This document shows, piece by piece, positions 25,288 to 33,546 of a stretch of DNA of 33,546 nt; the stretch's first letter is position 1; each line of letters starts with the position of its first letter. Below the pieces are notes generated by a model that was given only the letters and a program-made list of their open reading frames with translations, was not told the origin of the DNA and searched no databases. The DNA lies in the NCBI GenBank assembly GCA_937863995.1, contig CALMIK010000044.1, positions 1 to 33,546 of the forward strand, given 5' to 3'. The DNA is from an uncultured Chelatococcus sp. (lineage in GTDB: Bacteria; Pseudomonadota; Alphaproteobacteria; Rhizobiales; Beijerinckiaceae). Both the position numbers and the translations under genes were made by a program.

Positions 25288-26439
25288 TCAGTAGGCGTGT
25301 CCGCCGCCTTCGACGCGGTCGCGCGTGACCTTGCCGCGCAGGATGCTGTACACCCAGGACGTGTAGGCCATGATGATGGGCAGGAAGAACAGCGACACCA
25401 CCAGCATGATGAACAGCGTCAGGTGGCTCGACGAGGTGTCCCACACGGAAAGGCTCGCGTTCGGCTGCTCGCTGGAGGGCAGGATGATCGGGAACATTGA
25501 CACGCCCACCGTCGCGATGACGCCGAACACCGTGACCATTCCGCCGACGAGGGTCACGATCTCGCGCTTGGAGCCGATCAGCGCCAGCACGATCAGCGGG
25601 CCGAGGAAGCCAAGCGCCGGCGCGGCCATCGTCCACGGCTGCGCCGCATAATTGGCGAACCATGCATGCGGCGCGCGCGCCACTTCCTTCCACAGCGGGT
25701 TCGACGGCCCGGCCTTGTCGATGGCGCTGGTGATGACGTAGCCGTCGACGAAGAGCCAGATGCCGACGCCGCCGAGCGCGAACAGCGCGATGGTCGCGAG
25801 CGCCGCCAGGCGTCCATAACTCACCGAGCGCGCGCGCACGACGCCATCCGTCTTGAGCGCCAGCCAAGCCGCGCCGTGCATGGTCAGCATCGCCACCGAC
25901 AGCAGGCCGCACAGCAGTGCGAACGGGTTGAGCAGGCCGAAGAACGTGCCGTCATAGAAGATGCGCAGGTCCTCGTTGATGCGGAAGGGAACGCCCTGCA
26001 GCGTGTTGCCAATGGCGACGCCGAAAATCAGCGCCGGCAGGAAACCGCCGATGAACAGGGCCCAGTCCCACGCCGCCCGCCAGGCGGCGCTGTCGCGCTT
26101 GCCGCGATACTTGAAGCCCACCGGCCGCAGGATGAGCGCGAAGAGCACGGCGAACATCGCCAGATAAAAGCCCGAGAACGACACCGCGTAGAGCTGAGGC
26201 CACGCGGCAAAGATGGCGCCGCCGCCCAGGATGAGCCAGACCTGATTCCCCTCCCAGACCGGGCCGACGGTGTTGATGACGACGCGCCGCTCGATGTCGG
26301 TGCGCCCGACGAAGGGCAGCAGGATGCCGGTGCCGAGATCGAAGCCGTCCATGGCGGCGAAGCCGATCAGGATGACACCGAGCAGCAGCCACCAGATGAC
26401 GCGCAGCGTGGGATAATCGATGAGTTCATGCAGGATCAT
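25288..26439 (-). CDS. cydB: Cytochrome bd ubiquinol oxidase subunit II
   Basis: A 383-aa, nine-helix membrane subunit. It aligns from end to end with E. coli CydB by eye: VIWWLLLGVILIGFAAMDGF, VWEGNQVWLILGGGAIFAAWP, WDWALFIGGFLPALIFGVA, LLNPFALLCGLLSV and VGVSMFPIILPSS. CydB pairs with CydA in the terminal oxidase that reduces O2 with quinol under low oxygen. Its ATG at 26439 is only 5 nt after the cydA stop, which suggests translational coupling. Confidence 0.95.
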   Translation of the reverse strand: MILHELIDYPTLRVIWWLLLGVILIGFAAMDGFDLGTGILLPFVGRTDIERRVVINTVGPVWEGNQVWLILGGGAIFAAWPQLYAVSFSGFYLAMFAVLFALILRPVGFKYRGKRDSAAWRAAWDWALFIGGFLPALIFGVAIGNTLQGVPFRINEDLRIFYDGTFFGLLNPFALLCGLLSVAMLTMHGAAWLALKTDGVVRARSVSYGRLAALATIALFALGGVGIWLFVDGYVITSAIDKAGPSNPLWKEVARAPHAWFANYAAQPWTMAAPALGFLGPLIVLALIGSKREIVTLVGGMVTVFGVIATVGVSMFPIILPSSEQPNASLSVWDTSSSHLTLFIMLVVSLFFLPIIMAYTSWVYSILRGKVTRDRVEGGGHAY

Positions 26440-26444
26440 GGCGC

Positions 26445-28037
26445 TTACTCCGCGGCGACGGCTTGAGCGGAAACATTGGTGTGGGCGGGGGTGGGCTCAC
26501 CCTCGCCATGCACGTGCTCCGGCCCCTTGCGGATGGCGCGCAGCATGAGGCCCATCTCGACGATGAACAGCACCGTGTAGATGAGCGCGAAGCCGGCAAT
26601 GGTGAGCATAACCGTCGTCACACCCAGGCTCGACACCGCGACGGCGGTCGGCAGGATGCCTTCGATCGACCACGGCTGGCGGCCGACCTCGGCCACGACC
26701 CAGCCCATCTCGGCGGCGATCCACGGCAGCGGTATGGACCACACCGCCACCCACAGTAGCCAGCGCCTGCGGTCGAGCTGGTGCTTGGCCGACACCAGGA
26801 AGAACACCGCCGTCAGCAGGATGAAGTAGAAGCCGAGCCCCACCATGATGCGGAACGACCAGAACATCGTCGGCACGTTGGGCACCGTGTCCCAGGCTGC
26901 CTGCGCGATCTGCGCGTCGGTGGCGAGGCGCGGGTCGTCGATGTAGCGCTTGAGCAGCAACGCATAGCCGAGCTGGCGGCCGTTCTCCTCGAACGCGGTC
27001 TTCAGCGCCTCCGGAACCGGCTGGCCGCGCGGCACGGCGCGGATCTGCTGCAGCGTGTCGTAGGCGACGACGCCCTGGCGGATGTGGCCCTGCGCCCGCT
27101 CCACCAGCTCCTTGATGCCGGGGATCACGGTATCGAGCGAGCGGGTGGCGATGATGCCCATCGCCATCGGAATATGGATGGCGAAATGCGTCTCGCGCGC
27201 CTCCTGATCGGGAAAGCCGAACAGGGTGAAGCCGGCCGGCGCGGGTTCGGTCTCCCACATCGCTTCCATGGCGGCGAGCTTCATCTTCTGATGCTCGTTG
27301 GCGAGATAGCCGCTCTCGTCGCCGAGCACGACCACCGACAGCGCCGAGGCGAGGCCAAAGGAAGCCGCCACCGTCATGGAGCGCTTGGCGAGTTCGGGCA
27401 CCCTGCCCTTCAGCAGATACCAGGCCGAAACGCCGAGCACGAAGAGCGACGCGGTGACGTAACCGGCCGAAACGGTGTGCACGAACTTCGCCTGCGCCAC
27501 CGGGTTGAACAGCACGTCGTAAAAGCTGTCGATCTCCATGCGCATGGTTTCGATGTTGAACACCGAGCCGACCGGGTTCTGCATCCAGCCGTTGGCGATC
27601 AGGATCCACAGCGCCGAGAAGTTCGACCCCAGCGCCACCGCCCACGTCGCCGCGAGGTGGCCGAGCTTCGACATCCTGTCCCAGCCGAAGAAGAACAGCC
27701 CGACGAAGGTCGCCTCCAGGAAGAAGGCCATCAGGCCCTCGATGGCGAGCGGCGCGCCGAAGATATCGCCGACATAGTGGCTGTAGTAGCTCCAGTTCAT
27801 GCCGAACTGGAACTCCATGACGAGGCCGGTCGCCACGCCCATGACGAAGTTGATGCCGAACAGCACGCCCCAGAACTGCGTCATCTGCCGCCAAATGGGC
27901 CGGCCGGTCATGACATAGACCGTTTCCATAATGGCGAGCAGCACGGAGAGCCCGAGCGTCAGCGGCACGAACAGAAAATGGTACAGCGCTGTCAACGCGA
28001 ATTGAAAGCGCGAGAGCGATACGATGTCTAGTTCCAT
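26445..28037 (-). CDS. cydA: Cytochrome bd ubiquinol oxidase subunit I
   Basis: A 530-aa catalytic subunit that oxidises quinol and reduces O2 to water without pumping protons. The N-terminus (SLSRFQFALTALYHFLFV) holds the haem ligand His20, and the conserved glutamates lie in GAPLAIEGLMAFFLEATFVG. The Q loop is the long, E. coli-like form: IATRSLDTVIPGIKELVERA through the insertion with YALLLKRYIDDPRLATDAQI. CAGGAGC precedes ATG 28037; the reading frame stays open far upstream but that part overlaps cydC in another frame. The gene starts 58 nt after cydC. Confidence 0.96.
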   Translation of the reverse strand: MELDIVSLSRFQFALTALYHFLFVPLTLGLSVLLAIMETVYVMTGRPIWRQMTQFWGVLFGINFVMGVATGLVMEFQFGMNWSYYSHYVGDIFGAPLAIEGLMAFFLEATFVGLFFFGWDRMSKLGHLAATWAVALGSNFSALWILIANGWMQNPVGSVFNIETMRMEIDSFYDVLFNPVAQAKFVHTVSAGYVTASLFVLGVSAWYLLKGRVPELAKRSMTVAASFGLASALSVVVLGDESGYLANEHQKMKLAAMEAMWETEPAPAGFTLFGFPDQEARETHFAIHIPMAMGIIATRSLDTVIPGIKELVERAQGHIRQGVVAYDTLQQIRAVPRGQPVPEALKTAFEENGRQLGYALLLKRYIDDPRLATDAQIAQAAWDTVPNVPTMFWSFRIMVGLGFYFILLTAVFFLVSAKHQLDRRRWLLWVAVWSIPLPWIAAEMGWVVAEVGRQPWSIEGILPTAVAVSSLGVTTVMLTIAGFALIYTVLFIVEMGLMLRAIRKGPEHVHGEGEPTPAHTNVSAQAVAAE

Positions 28038-28095
28038 GCTCCTGTGCCGGCGAACCGGCCTCCTCTGCGTCCACCCGCAACGGGCGGGCTGAATG

Positions 28096-29808
28096 TCAGT
28101 CGGGGCGCAGGCGCCCCAGAATTGCGTCAAACGCCGCCTCGCCGCGGCGGGCTTCGGCGACGATGCGCCCGCCCTCCATCGCGACGACGCGGTCCGCCCC
28201 CTCGGCCTCGCGGCGCAGATGGGTGGCGATGACGAGGCTGCGCGCGCCAGTGCGCGCCGCATCGTGAAGCCGCGCCAGCACGTCGCGCGCGGTGGCGGCG
28301 TCGAGGCTTTCGCTCGCCTCGTCCACCAGCCACAGCGGCGAGGGGCGCAGCAGCAGCCGCGCCAGCGCGAGCCGCCGCGCCTGCCCGCCCGAAAGGCCCG
28401 ATCCGCCTTCCCCGAGCAAGGTATCAAGTCCATGTGGCAGCGCGCGGACATCGTCGGCGAGACCCGCGTTCGCCAGTGCCCGCCACAGCGCGTCGTCGCC
28501 CGCGTCGGGCGCGGCCAGCCGCAGGTTGTCGCGGACACTGTCCTGAAACAGTTCGGTGCGCTGTGTCAGCAGGGCATGACGCCGCGCGGCAACCTGACCC
28601 GACCGGGCCGCGATCTCGCCAGCCACAAGCGCCAGTAGCGTCGATTTGCCCGCGCCGCTCGCACCCGTCAACGCGACGACCTCGCCCTCCGCCACTTGGA
28701 AAGTCAGGCCATCGAGCACGGGCCGGTCGGCGCCGTCGTGGAACACGCGGACGTCGTCGAGCACCACCGCAAGCCCTATAGGCGGCGATGGCGGGGACTG
28801 CGGCTCGGGCCGCTCCGCTATACGGTCGCCGAGGCGGCGGGCCGCGAGCAGCGTGCGCCCCAGTTCCAGCGCGCCCCGGCGCAGCGCCGCAAACGGCTCC
28901 AGCGCCGCGAACGACACGAGCAGCATGAAGGCCGCCACCGGCGCGCCGATGTCGCCCGCCTCGACCAGAGCGGCTGCCGCCAGCAGCATGGCCGCGAGCA
29001 CGAGCGCCGACACACCGCCAAACTCCGCGGCAGCAATGGCGTCGAGCCGGTTCAGCCGGTCGTCGGCCTCGGAGAGCCTGCGCTCGGCATCCGCGACATG
29101 GCCGATCTGCGCGGCGACGCGCCCCGCCATCAGCAGCTCCGTCTGGCCGGCGGACAGGTCGATAGCGCGCGCGCGCAACGCCTCCAGCGCATGCGAGCGC
29201 CGGCGCGCGGTCCTCTCTCCGGCGCGGGCCAGCGCCATCGGAATGCCGATGCCCGCCGCGAGCAGGGCACAGCCCAGCCCAAGGCCTGCCAGGGGATGAA
29301 CCAGCCCCACCGCGATCCCGGCCAGCACCGCCGTAACGATGGCGGCGGCAAGCGGCACGATCAGGCGCAGATAGAGCGAATCGAGCCCGTCGACATCGCC
29401 GGTGAGCCGAAACAGCAGCAGCGCCGGCCGCGCCGACAGGCGGCGGGCCTCGCCCGCCCGCGCAAAGCCGCGAAACAGGCGCTCGCGCAGCGCCGCCAGC
29501 ACCGACAGCGTGGCGTCGTGGGTGGCGAGCCGCTCGCCGTAGCGCGCGGCGGTGCGCACCAGCGCCAGCAGCCGGATGCCCGCGCCGGGCACGAACACGT
29601 CGAACATCAGCGCCGTCGCCGTCGACAGGCCCGCGATGGCGGTTGCGGCGATGAACCAGCCCGACAGCCCGAGCAGCGCGACGCCGGCGAGCACCGCCGC
29701 CGCCGCCAGCGCCATGCCCGCGAGCAGCAGCGCGCGGCGGTGACCGCTGTCCGCCTCCACGAACAGCCCCAGCACCGGACGCAGGTGACGCCAGCCGCCC
29801 GCCGTCAT
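28096..29808 (-). CDS. cydC: Thiol reductant ABC exporter subunit CydC
   Basis: A 570-aa fused membrane-ATPase half-transporter. Six N-terminal helices are followed by the nucleotide-binding domain with Walker A GASGAGKST, signature LSGGQARRLALARLLL and Walker B WLVDEASESLD. CydC and CydD form a heterodimer that exports cysteine and glutathione (or haem) to the periplasm and is required for cytochrome bd assembly. Its start overlaps the cydD stop (ATGA at 29808-29805). Confidence 0.93.
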   Translation of the reverse strand: MTAGGWRHLRPVLGLFVEADSGHRRALLLAGMALAAAAVLAGVALLGLSGWFIAATAIAGLSTATALMFDVFVPGAGIRLLALVRTAARYGERLATHDATLSVLAALRERLFRGFARAGEARRLSARPALLLFRLTGDVDGLDSLYLRLIVPLAAAIVTAVLAGIAVGLVHPLAGLGLGCALLAAGIGIPMALARAGERTARRRSHALEALRARAIDLSAGQTELLMAGRVAAQIGHVADAERRLSEADDRLNRLDAIAAAEFGGVSALVLAAMLLAAAALVEAGDIGAPVAAFMLLVSFAALEPFAALRRGALELGRTLLAARRLGDRIAERPEPQSPPSPPIGLAVVLDDVRVFHDGADRPVLDGLTFQVAEGEVVALTGASGAGKSTLLALVAGEIAARSGQVAARRHALLTQRTELFQDSVRDNLRLAAPDAGDDALWRALANAGLADDVRALPHGLDTLLGEGGSGLSGGQARRLALARLLLRPSPLWLVDEASESLDAATARDVLARLHDAARTGARSLVIATHLRREAEGADRVVAMEGGRIVAEARRGEAAFDAILGRLRPD

Positions 29809-31553
29809 GGCGCCCTCCCCGCCGTCAACGTCACAACCCGGTCCATGGCCGCCGCGAGCACGGGATCGTGCGTGGCGACGATCAGCGTCCTGCCGCGCGC
29901 GATCCGCAGCAACCCGGCGCGCACGTCCTCCGCCGTCTGCGGATCGAGATGGGCGGTCGGCTCGTCCGCCAGAATGATGTCCGCATGGGGATCGGCGGCG
30001 GCGCGTGCCAGCGCGAGGCGCAGCGCCTCGCCACCGGAGAGGCCCTCACCCGCCTCGCCCACCGGCGCGCCAGTCTTGCGGCGCGCGACGACATCCGTCA
30101 GCGCCGCCTGCGCCACAGCCGCCGCAACCGCCTGCGGCCCGATTCCCGGACGGCCGAGCGTGATATTACGGGTTATCGTGCCGGCAAAGAGATGTGGCTT
30201 CTGCCCCACCCAGGCCATGCGTCCGCGTGCCTGGGCCGCGGTCCGGTCGTCGAGCGTTTCCCCCGCGACGACGATGCGGCCCGCATCGGCCGATGCGAGA
30301 CCTGCGATGAGCGCCAGCAAGGTCGATTTGCCGCCGCCGCTCGGCGCCAGCACGGCGACCTTCTCGCCCGCCCCTATCCTGAGCGACAGGCCGTCGAACA
30401 CGCGCCGCGCGCCGCCATATCCGAAAACAACGTCTTCCAACACAACCGAAGGCGGCTCTTCCATCGTTTTATTAGCCGGCGCATCATCGCCTGGTCCGGC
30501 GTCCGCCCCCGGCATATGGAGCTCGCCCGGCTGTGCCAGCCGCCGGAGCGCATCGAGCGCCGCCACGCCTGCCGCGCGGTCGTGCCACACGGCGGCGAGT
30601 TCGCGCAGCGGCTCGAAAAACGCCGGCGCCAGCAGCAGGATGAAGAGCCCGTCCGCCAGCGTCAGCTTGCCGCCCCACGCGCCGAAGGGCAGCGCCCCGA
30701 GAAAATGAAAGCCGATGTAAACCGCGACCAGCGCGACACCGAGCGCCGAGAAAAGCTCCAGCACCGCCGACGACAGGAACGCGATGCGCAGCACCGCCAT
30801 GGTGCGCGTCCGCAGCCGCTCGGCGGAGGAGCGCAAGCGTGTCGCGGTGACGTCGACCGCATCCATGGCGCGGATGGTCGCCAGGCCACGCAACCGGTCG
30901 AGCAGGAAGGCATTCATGCCGCCGATTTCCAGCATCTGCGCTTCGCTCGCCTCCCTGGCCTTCAGGCCGATCAGGGCCATGAACAGGGGGATGAGAGGCG
31001 CCGCCAGCACAAGCACCACCGCCGCGAGCCACGAGAAAGGCGCCACGGCGGCGAGGATCGCCAAGGGCACGGCCATCGCCTTCCAGCGCGCGGGCAGGTA
31101 GCGGGAGAGATACGGCAGCACCGCCTCGGCCTGCTCAGCGACGACGCTCGCCGCCTCGCCCGACGCAACGCGCCCGCGATCAACGGGTGATCGCTGCGCC
31201 AGCGCCCGCACCGCCTCGCCGCGCAAGCCGGAGAGGTACTGCCGCGCGCGAACGAACGCCAGCCGCCCGCCCCACGCATCGAGCCCGGCCCGCAGCAGCC
31301 CGAACAGCAACAGGAGTACGACCAGCGGCGCCACCGATCGAACCCCTTCGCCGGACGCAAGCATGCCCACCGCCCGCGCGAGCGCCGCCGCCTGCACGAT
31401 CCAGCACAGCGCGGCTAGTGTCTGCAGCGCCGCGCCCGCAGCCGAAAAGGGCAGGCCGTCACGGCTGGAAGCGGCCAGCCGGCCAGCCGGCCGCGACGTC
31501 GCCGAAGCCGCCTTATCGAGAGCTGCCTTGCCCGTTGTCGCGCCGCCCGTCAC
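29805..31553 (-). CDS. cydD: Thiol reductant ABC exporter subunit CydD
   Basis: A half-transporter of 582 aa from the chosen start. It has six membrane helices and an ATPase domain with Walker A APSGGGKST, signature LSGGEALRLALARAA and Walker B IILADEPTAHLD. It works with CydC. The start is uncertain: GTG at 31553 is preferred because AAAGGCAGG lies shortly upstream and it gives the family-like length; the ATG at 31622 and TTG at 31640 are also in frame but lack a ribosome site. It is the first gene of the cyd cluster, divergent from the zinc-finger gene, so the cluster promoter should lie in ~31554-31841. Confidence 0.92.
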   Translation of the reverse strand: MTGGATTGKAALDKAASATSRPAGRLAASSRDGLPFSAAGAALQTLAALCWIVQAAALARAVGMLASGEGVRSVAPLVVLLLLFGLLRAGLDAWGGRLAFVRARQYLSGLRGEAVRALAQRSPVDRGRVASGEAASVVAEQAEAVLPYLSRYLPARWKAMAVPLAILAAVAPFSWLAAVVLVLAAPLIPLFMALIGLKAREASEAQMLEIGGMNAFLLDRLRGLATIRAMDAVDVTATRLRSSAERLRTRTMAVLRIAFLSSAVLELFSALGVALVAVYIGFHFLGALPFGAWGGKLTLADGLFILLLAPAFFEPLRELAAVWHDRAAGVAALDALRRLAQPGELHMPGADAGPGDDAPANKTMEEPPSVVLEDVVFGYGGARRVFDGLSLRIGAGEKVAVLAPSGGGKSTLLALIAGLASADAGRIVVAGETLDDRTAAQARGRMAWVGQKPHLFAGTITRNITLGRPGIGPQAVAAAVAQAALTDVVARRKTGAPVGEAGEGLSGGEALRLALARAAADPHADIILADEPTAHLDPQTAEDVRAGLLRIARGRTLIVATHDPVLAAAMDRVVTLTAGRAP

Positions 31554-31841
31554 CGATGCGCCTGCCTTTTGTATGCGCCGATGCCGCGTGGGAGTTCCGG
31601 CGGCGACGGCTATTACACTCATGCAGCATGTAGTTTTCAATCATTCTGAAAAATACGGTATCGTAATCGGCGGCGGCGAAACGTCACACGGCAGTTGGCG
31701 TTGAAAGCACAAACGATTATGGTGCGCGCATCGCGGATCGGAATTCACCCGGCCCAAAGCCGGTGACAGGGGCCAACGCCCTGGTGAGCCGCCGCGAATC
31801 GATGAAGCAGGACAGAACGCGTTCTGGCGAAGGATACGACG

Positions 31842-32117
31842 ATGGCCGCGAGCAAAATTCCTCATTTTCACAACACGCCGGGTGTGCGCGTCGTCCATGT
31901 CGGCTCGCGCGAGTTCATGTGCATCGGCGCCCTGCCGCCCTTCGATCACCCGCACATCTACATCGATCTGGGCAGTGATTCGGAGGCCGTGTGCAGCTAC
32001 TGCTCCACCCTTTACCGCTTCGATCCCGCCCTTGCTGAAGGCACCGGCCTGCCCGCTGAATGCCTCTGGAACGATCACGACGCAGAGCCCGCGGCGGCGC
32101 CCGCTTCCGCCGCCTGA
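31842..32117 (+). CDS. CHCC-type zinc-finger domain protein
   Basis: A 91-aa protein with the CHCC zinc-finger pattern of the NDUFS6 type: FMCIGA, DHPHIYID and CSYCSTLY give the Cys, His and CxxC ligands. Alphaproteobacterial members relate to the mitochondrial complex I accessory subunit NDUFS6; the bacterial role is not settled. GAAGGA lies about seven nt before ATG 31842. It ends 24 nt before the monooxygenase gene and probably shares its transcript. The C-terminus is Ala/Pro-rich. Confidence 0.88.
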   Translation: MAASKIPHFHNTPGVRVVHVGSREFMCIGALPPFDHPHIYIDLGSDSEAVCSYCSTLYRFDPALAEGTGLPAECLWNDHDAEPAAAPASAA

Positions 32118-32141
32118 CAGTCACTGGACCGGTAAACATCG

Positions 32142-33347
32142 ATGAGCAACTCTTCCGAACCCGTCGTCGTAGCCGGCGCGGGGATTGGCGGGCTGACAGC
32201 CGCGCTGATGCTGGCGCGGCGGGGCATCAAGGTCGTCGTGCTCGAAAAGCGCACGGCGCTCGTCGAGGCGGGAGCGGGCATCCAGCTCTCGCCCAACGCA
32301 AGCCGCATCCTCATCGATCTCGGGCTGGGCGCGCCGCTCGGCCGCCGCGCGGTGGAACCGGAAGAACTCGTCGTCCGCAGCCTCAAGAACGGCCGCACCC
32401 TGGGCGGCATGCCGCTCGGCAAAGCCATTCGTGAGCGGCATGGAGCGCCCTACTGGGTCATCATGCGCGCCGACCTGCACGGCGTGCTGCTCGACGCCGT
32501 CCGCTCGGCACCCAACGTGCAGTTGCTCATCGGACGCAGCGTCACCGATATCACCGATGCCGAGGACCACGCCGAAGTCACGTTCGAGTCCGTCGACGGC
32601 ACCCGGCAGAGCCTGCGCACGCCGCTTCTCGTCGGCGCCGATGGCGTGCGGTCGACCCTGCGCCCCCTTATCGGCGACGGCGACACGCCGCGCTTCCGCA
32701 ACTTCGAGGCATGGCGCTGCGTCGTGCCGGCCCACGCGGTGCCGGCGGCGCTGGCCGTGCGCCAGTCCATGCTCTGGCTCGGGCCGGGGGCGCATATCGT
32801 GCACTACCCCGTCGCCGGCGGCGATGCATGGAACGTCGTCGTCATCGTGCGGGCTAAAAACGCGGCCGACGGCTGGGGCCTGCCGATGGAGCGCGACCGG
32901 TTCGACGCGCTCGTCAATTCCCTCAGTGCACCGGGGCTGGCGGACCTGCGCGCCCTGCTGCTCGCTGGCGAAAACTGGCGGCTGTGGTCGCTGCACGACG
33001 CCCTGCCCACGGTTCGCTGGAGCCAGCGCCACGCGACGCTGCTCGGCGACGCGGCCCACGCGGTGCTGCCTTTCCTCGCCCAAGGCGGTGCGCTCGCCAT
33101 CGAGGACGCCGCCGTGCTGGTCAAGTCGCTTGCCGCTCATCCGGGTAACACGCCCGCAGCCCTCGCCGCCTATGAGGAAGAGCGCTATCCGCGTGTGCGC
33201 CGCGTGTTCGAGGAAGCGCGCGCCAACAGCCGCGCGTTTCATTTCTCCGGCGTCATCGGGCTGGTGCGGGACATTCTGCTGACCCGCTGGAGCGGCGAGC
33301 GCTTCAGCGCCCGCTACGACTGGCTCTATGGATGGCGGCCCGACTGA
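32142..33347 (+). CDS. FAD-dependent monooxygenase (salicylate hydroxylase/UbiH-like)
   Basis: A 401-aa group A flavoprotein monooxygenase. The FAD motif GAGIGG (12-17), the DG motif (VGADGVRST) and the second FAD motif GDAAH (302-306, followed by PFLAQGGALAIEDA) are intact. These enzymes hydroxylate aromatic rings using NAD(P)H and O2; the closest groups by eye are 3-hydroxybenzoate 6-hydroxylase and salicylate hydroxylase. The substrate cannot be told. There is no catabolic operon beside it. Shine-Dalgarno is weak, which fits coupling to the zinc-finger gene just upstream. Confidence 0.9.
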   Translation: MSNSSEPVVVAGAGIGGLTAALMLARRGIKVVVLEKRTALVEAGAGIQLSPNASRILIDLGLGAPLGRRAVEPEELVVRSLKNGRTLGGMPLGKAIRERHGAPYWVIMRADLHGVLLDAVRSAPNVQLLIGRSVTDITDAEDHAEVTFESVDGTRQSLRTPLLVGADGVRSTLRPLIGDGDTPRFRNFEAWRCVVPAHAVPAALAVRQSMLWLGPGAHIVHYPVAGGDAWNVVVIVRAKNAADGWGLPMERDRFDALVNSLSAPGLADLRALLLAGENWRLWSLHDALPTVRWSQRHATLLGDAAHAVLPFLAQGGALAIEDAAVLVKSLAAHPGNTPAALAAYEEERYPRVRRVFEEARANSRAFHFSGVIGLVRDILLTRWSGERFSARYDWLYGWRPD

Positions 33348-33369
33348 CCGCCCAACCGCGAAAGTGCTT

Positions 33370-33410
33370 TAGGTCCTATCCCGGTTTCGACGAAACAGGG
33401 ATAGGACCTA
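33370..33410. repeat. Long palindrome at the start of an intergenic repeat element
   Basis: A 13-bp perfect inverted repeat (TAGGTCCTATCCC / GGGATAGGACCTA) encloses a second stem GTTTC/GAAAC with a tiny loop. It follows the monooxygenase stop by 22 nt and may also serve as its terminator, though no T-run follows. Confidence 0.7.
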
Positions 33411-33546
33411 GCATATTGATTTTGATCGAATTTTTATCGATTAAATGATTCCGTTCAATCGGAAACCGCTCTATTGCATCGTGCAGAAAAGTGGATACCA
33501 CTTTTCGTCGACAAAGATGCATGAAATCAAAAAGTTAGAGCGTCAG
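33411..33546. repeat. Palindromic intergenic repeat element, probably rhizobial mosaic type (continues past edge)
   Basis: It contains TTCCG/CGGAA (33449-33464) and a perfect 9-bp hairpin GAAAAGTGG-ATA-CCACTTTTC (33486-33506). Segments such as CGGAAACCGCTCTA and AAAGTTAGAGCGTC recall repeated intergenic elements (RIME/ABC-like) of Rhizobiales genomes. No second copy was noticed in this window. The family call is from memory of such elements. Confidence 0.55.

Noticed and set aside
26445..28538. cydA reading frame extended upstream to 28538
   Set aside because: The extra 167 residues overlap cydC out of frame and are Arg-rich; the family start MELDIVSLSRFQF has a proper ribosome site at 28037.
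28696..31190. Long plus-strand open frames opposite cydC and cydD (670 and 440 codons)
   Set aside because: Arg/Gln/Ala-rich shadows of well-conserved ABC transporter genes; no domains.
1..33546. CRISPR arrays, tRNA or rRNA genes, insertion sequences
   Set aside because: No regularly spaced direct repeats, cloverleaf-type sequence, rRNA signature or transposase was seen on either strand.

Overview
The window is high-GC, gene-dense chromosomal DNA of an alphaproteobacterium, most likely of the order Hyphomicrobiales (Rhizobiales). This rests on protein types (PmtA-like phospholipid methyltransferase, phasin, CHCC zinc-finger protein, patatin) and on a palindromic intergenic repeat at the right end that resembles rhizobial mosaic repeats. 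No species is claimed. No rRNA, tRNA, CRISPR array, integrase or transposase was seen.

Left part (1-12254), ordinary genes. On the minus strand lie a patatin phospholipase cut by the window edge, a PmtA-like methyltransferase, an alpha/beta-hydrolase lipoprotein, a BASS-family transporter, a large MscS-type channel and a LysR regulator. On the plus strand follow a phasin-like protein, a small glycine-zipper lipoprotein and an OmpR-family response regulator with an altered receiver. An HD-domain alarmone-hydrolase-like protein and an amino acid permease, both minus strand, complete this part.

Central part (about 12435-22160), the notable region. It looks like a type III secretion translocon locus. 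Read in the direction of transcription (minus strand) it has a small 142-aa protein, a 645-aa candidate needle-tip protein, an LcrH/SycD-like TPR chaperone, a major hydrophobic translocator (SctE/YopB/IpaB type) and a minor translocator (SctB/YopD type). This is the order of the Yersinia lcrG-lcrV-lcrH-yopB-yopD operon. Two more TPR chaperone-like genes follow downstream. A divergent plus-strand gene encodes a 776-aa, cysteine-free repeat protein that is a candidate secreted substrate. No basal body, ATPase, needle or export-gate gene is in the window, so the injectisome itself must be elsewhere or absent. Palindromes of the form TTGT-N10-ACAA occur in two intergenic regions of this locus and may be regulator sites.

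Right part (22202-33546). A divergent copper pair (CopZ-like chaperone and CopA-type P1B ATPase) lies beside a complete minus-strand cytochrome bd cluster in the order cydD-cydC-cydA-cydB-cydX: the ABC exporter needed for oxidase assembly followed by the oxidase and its small subunit. A CHCC zinc-finger protein and an FAD-dependent aromatic-type monooxygenase lie on the plus strand. The window ends in an intergenic palindromic repeat element.
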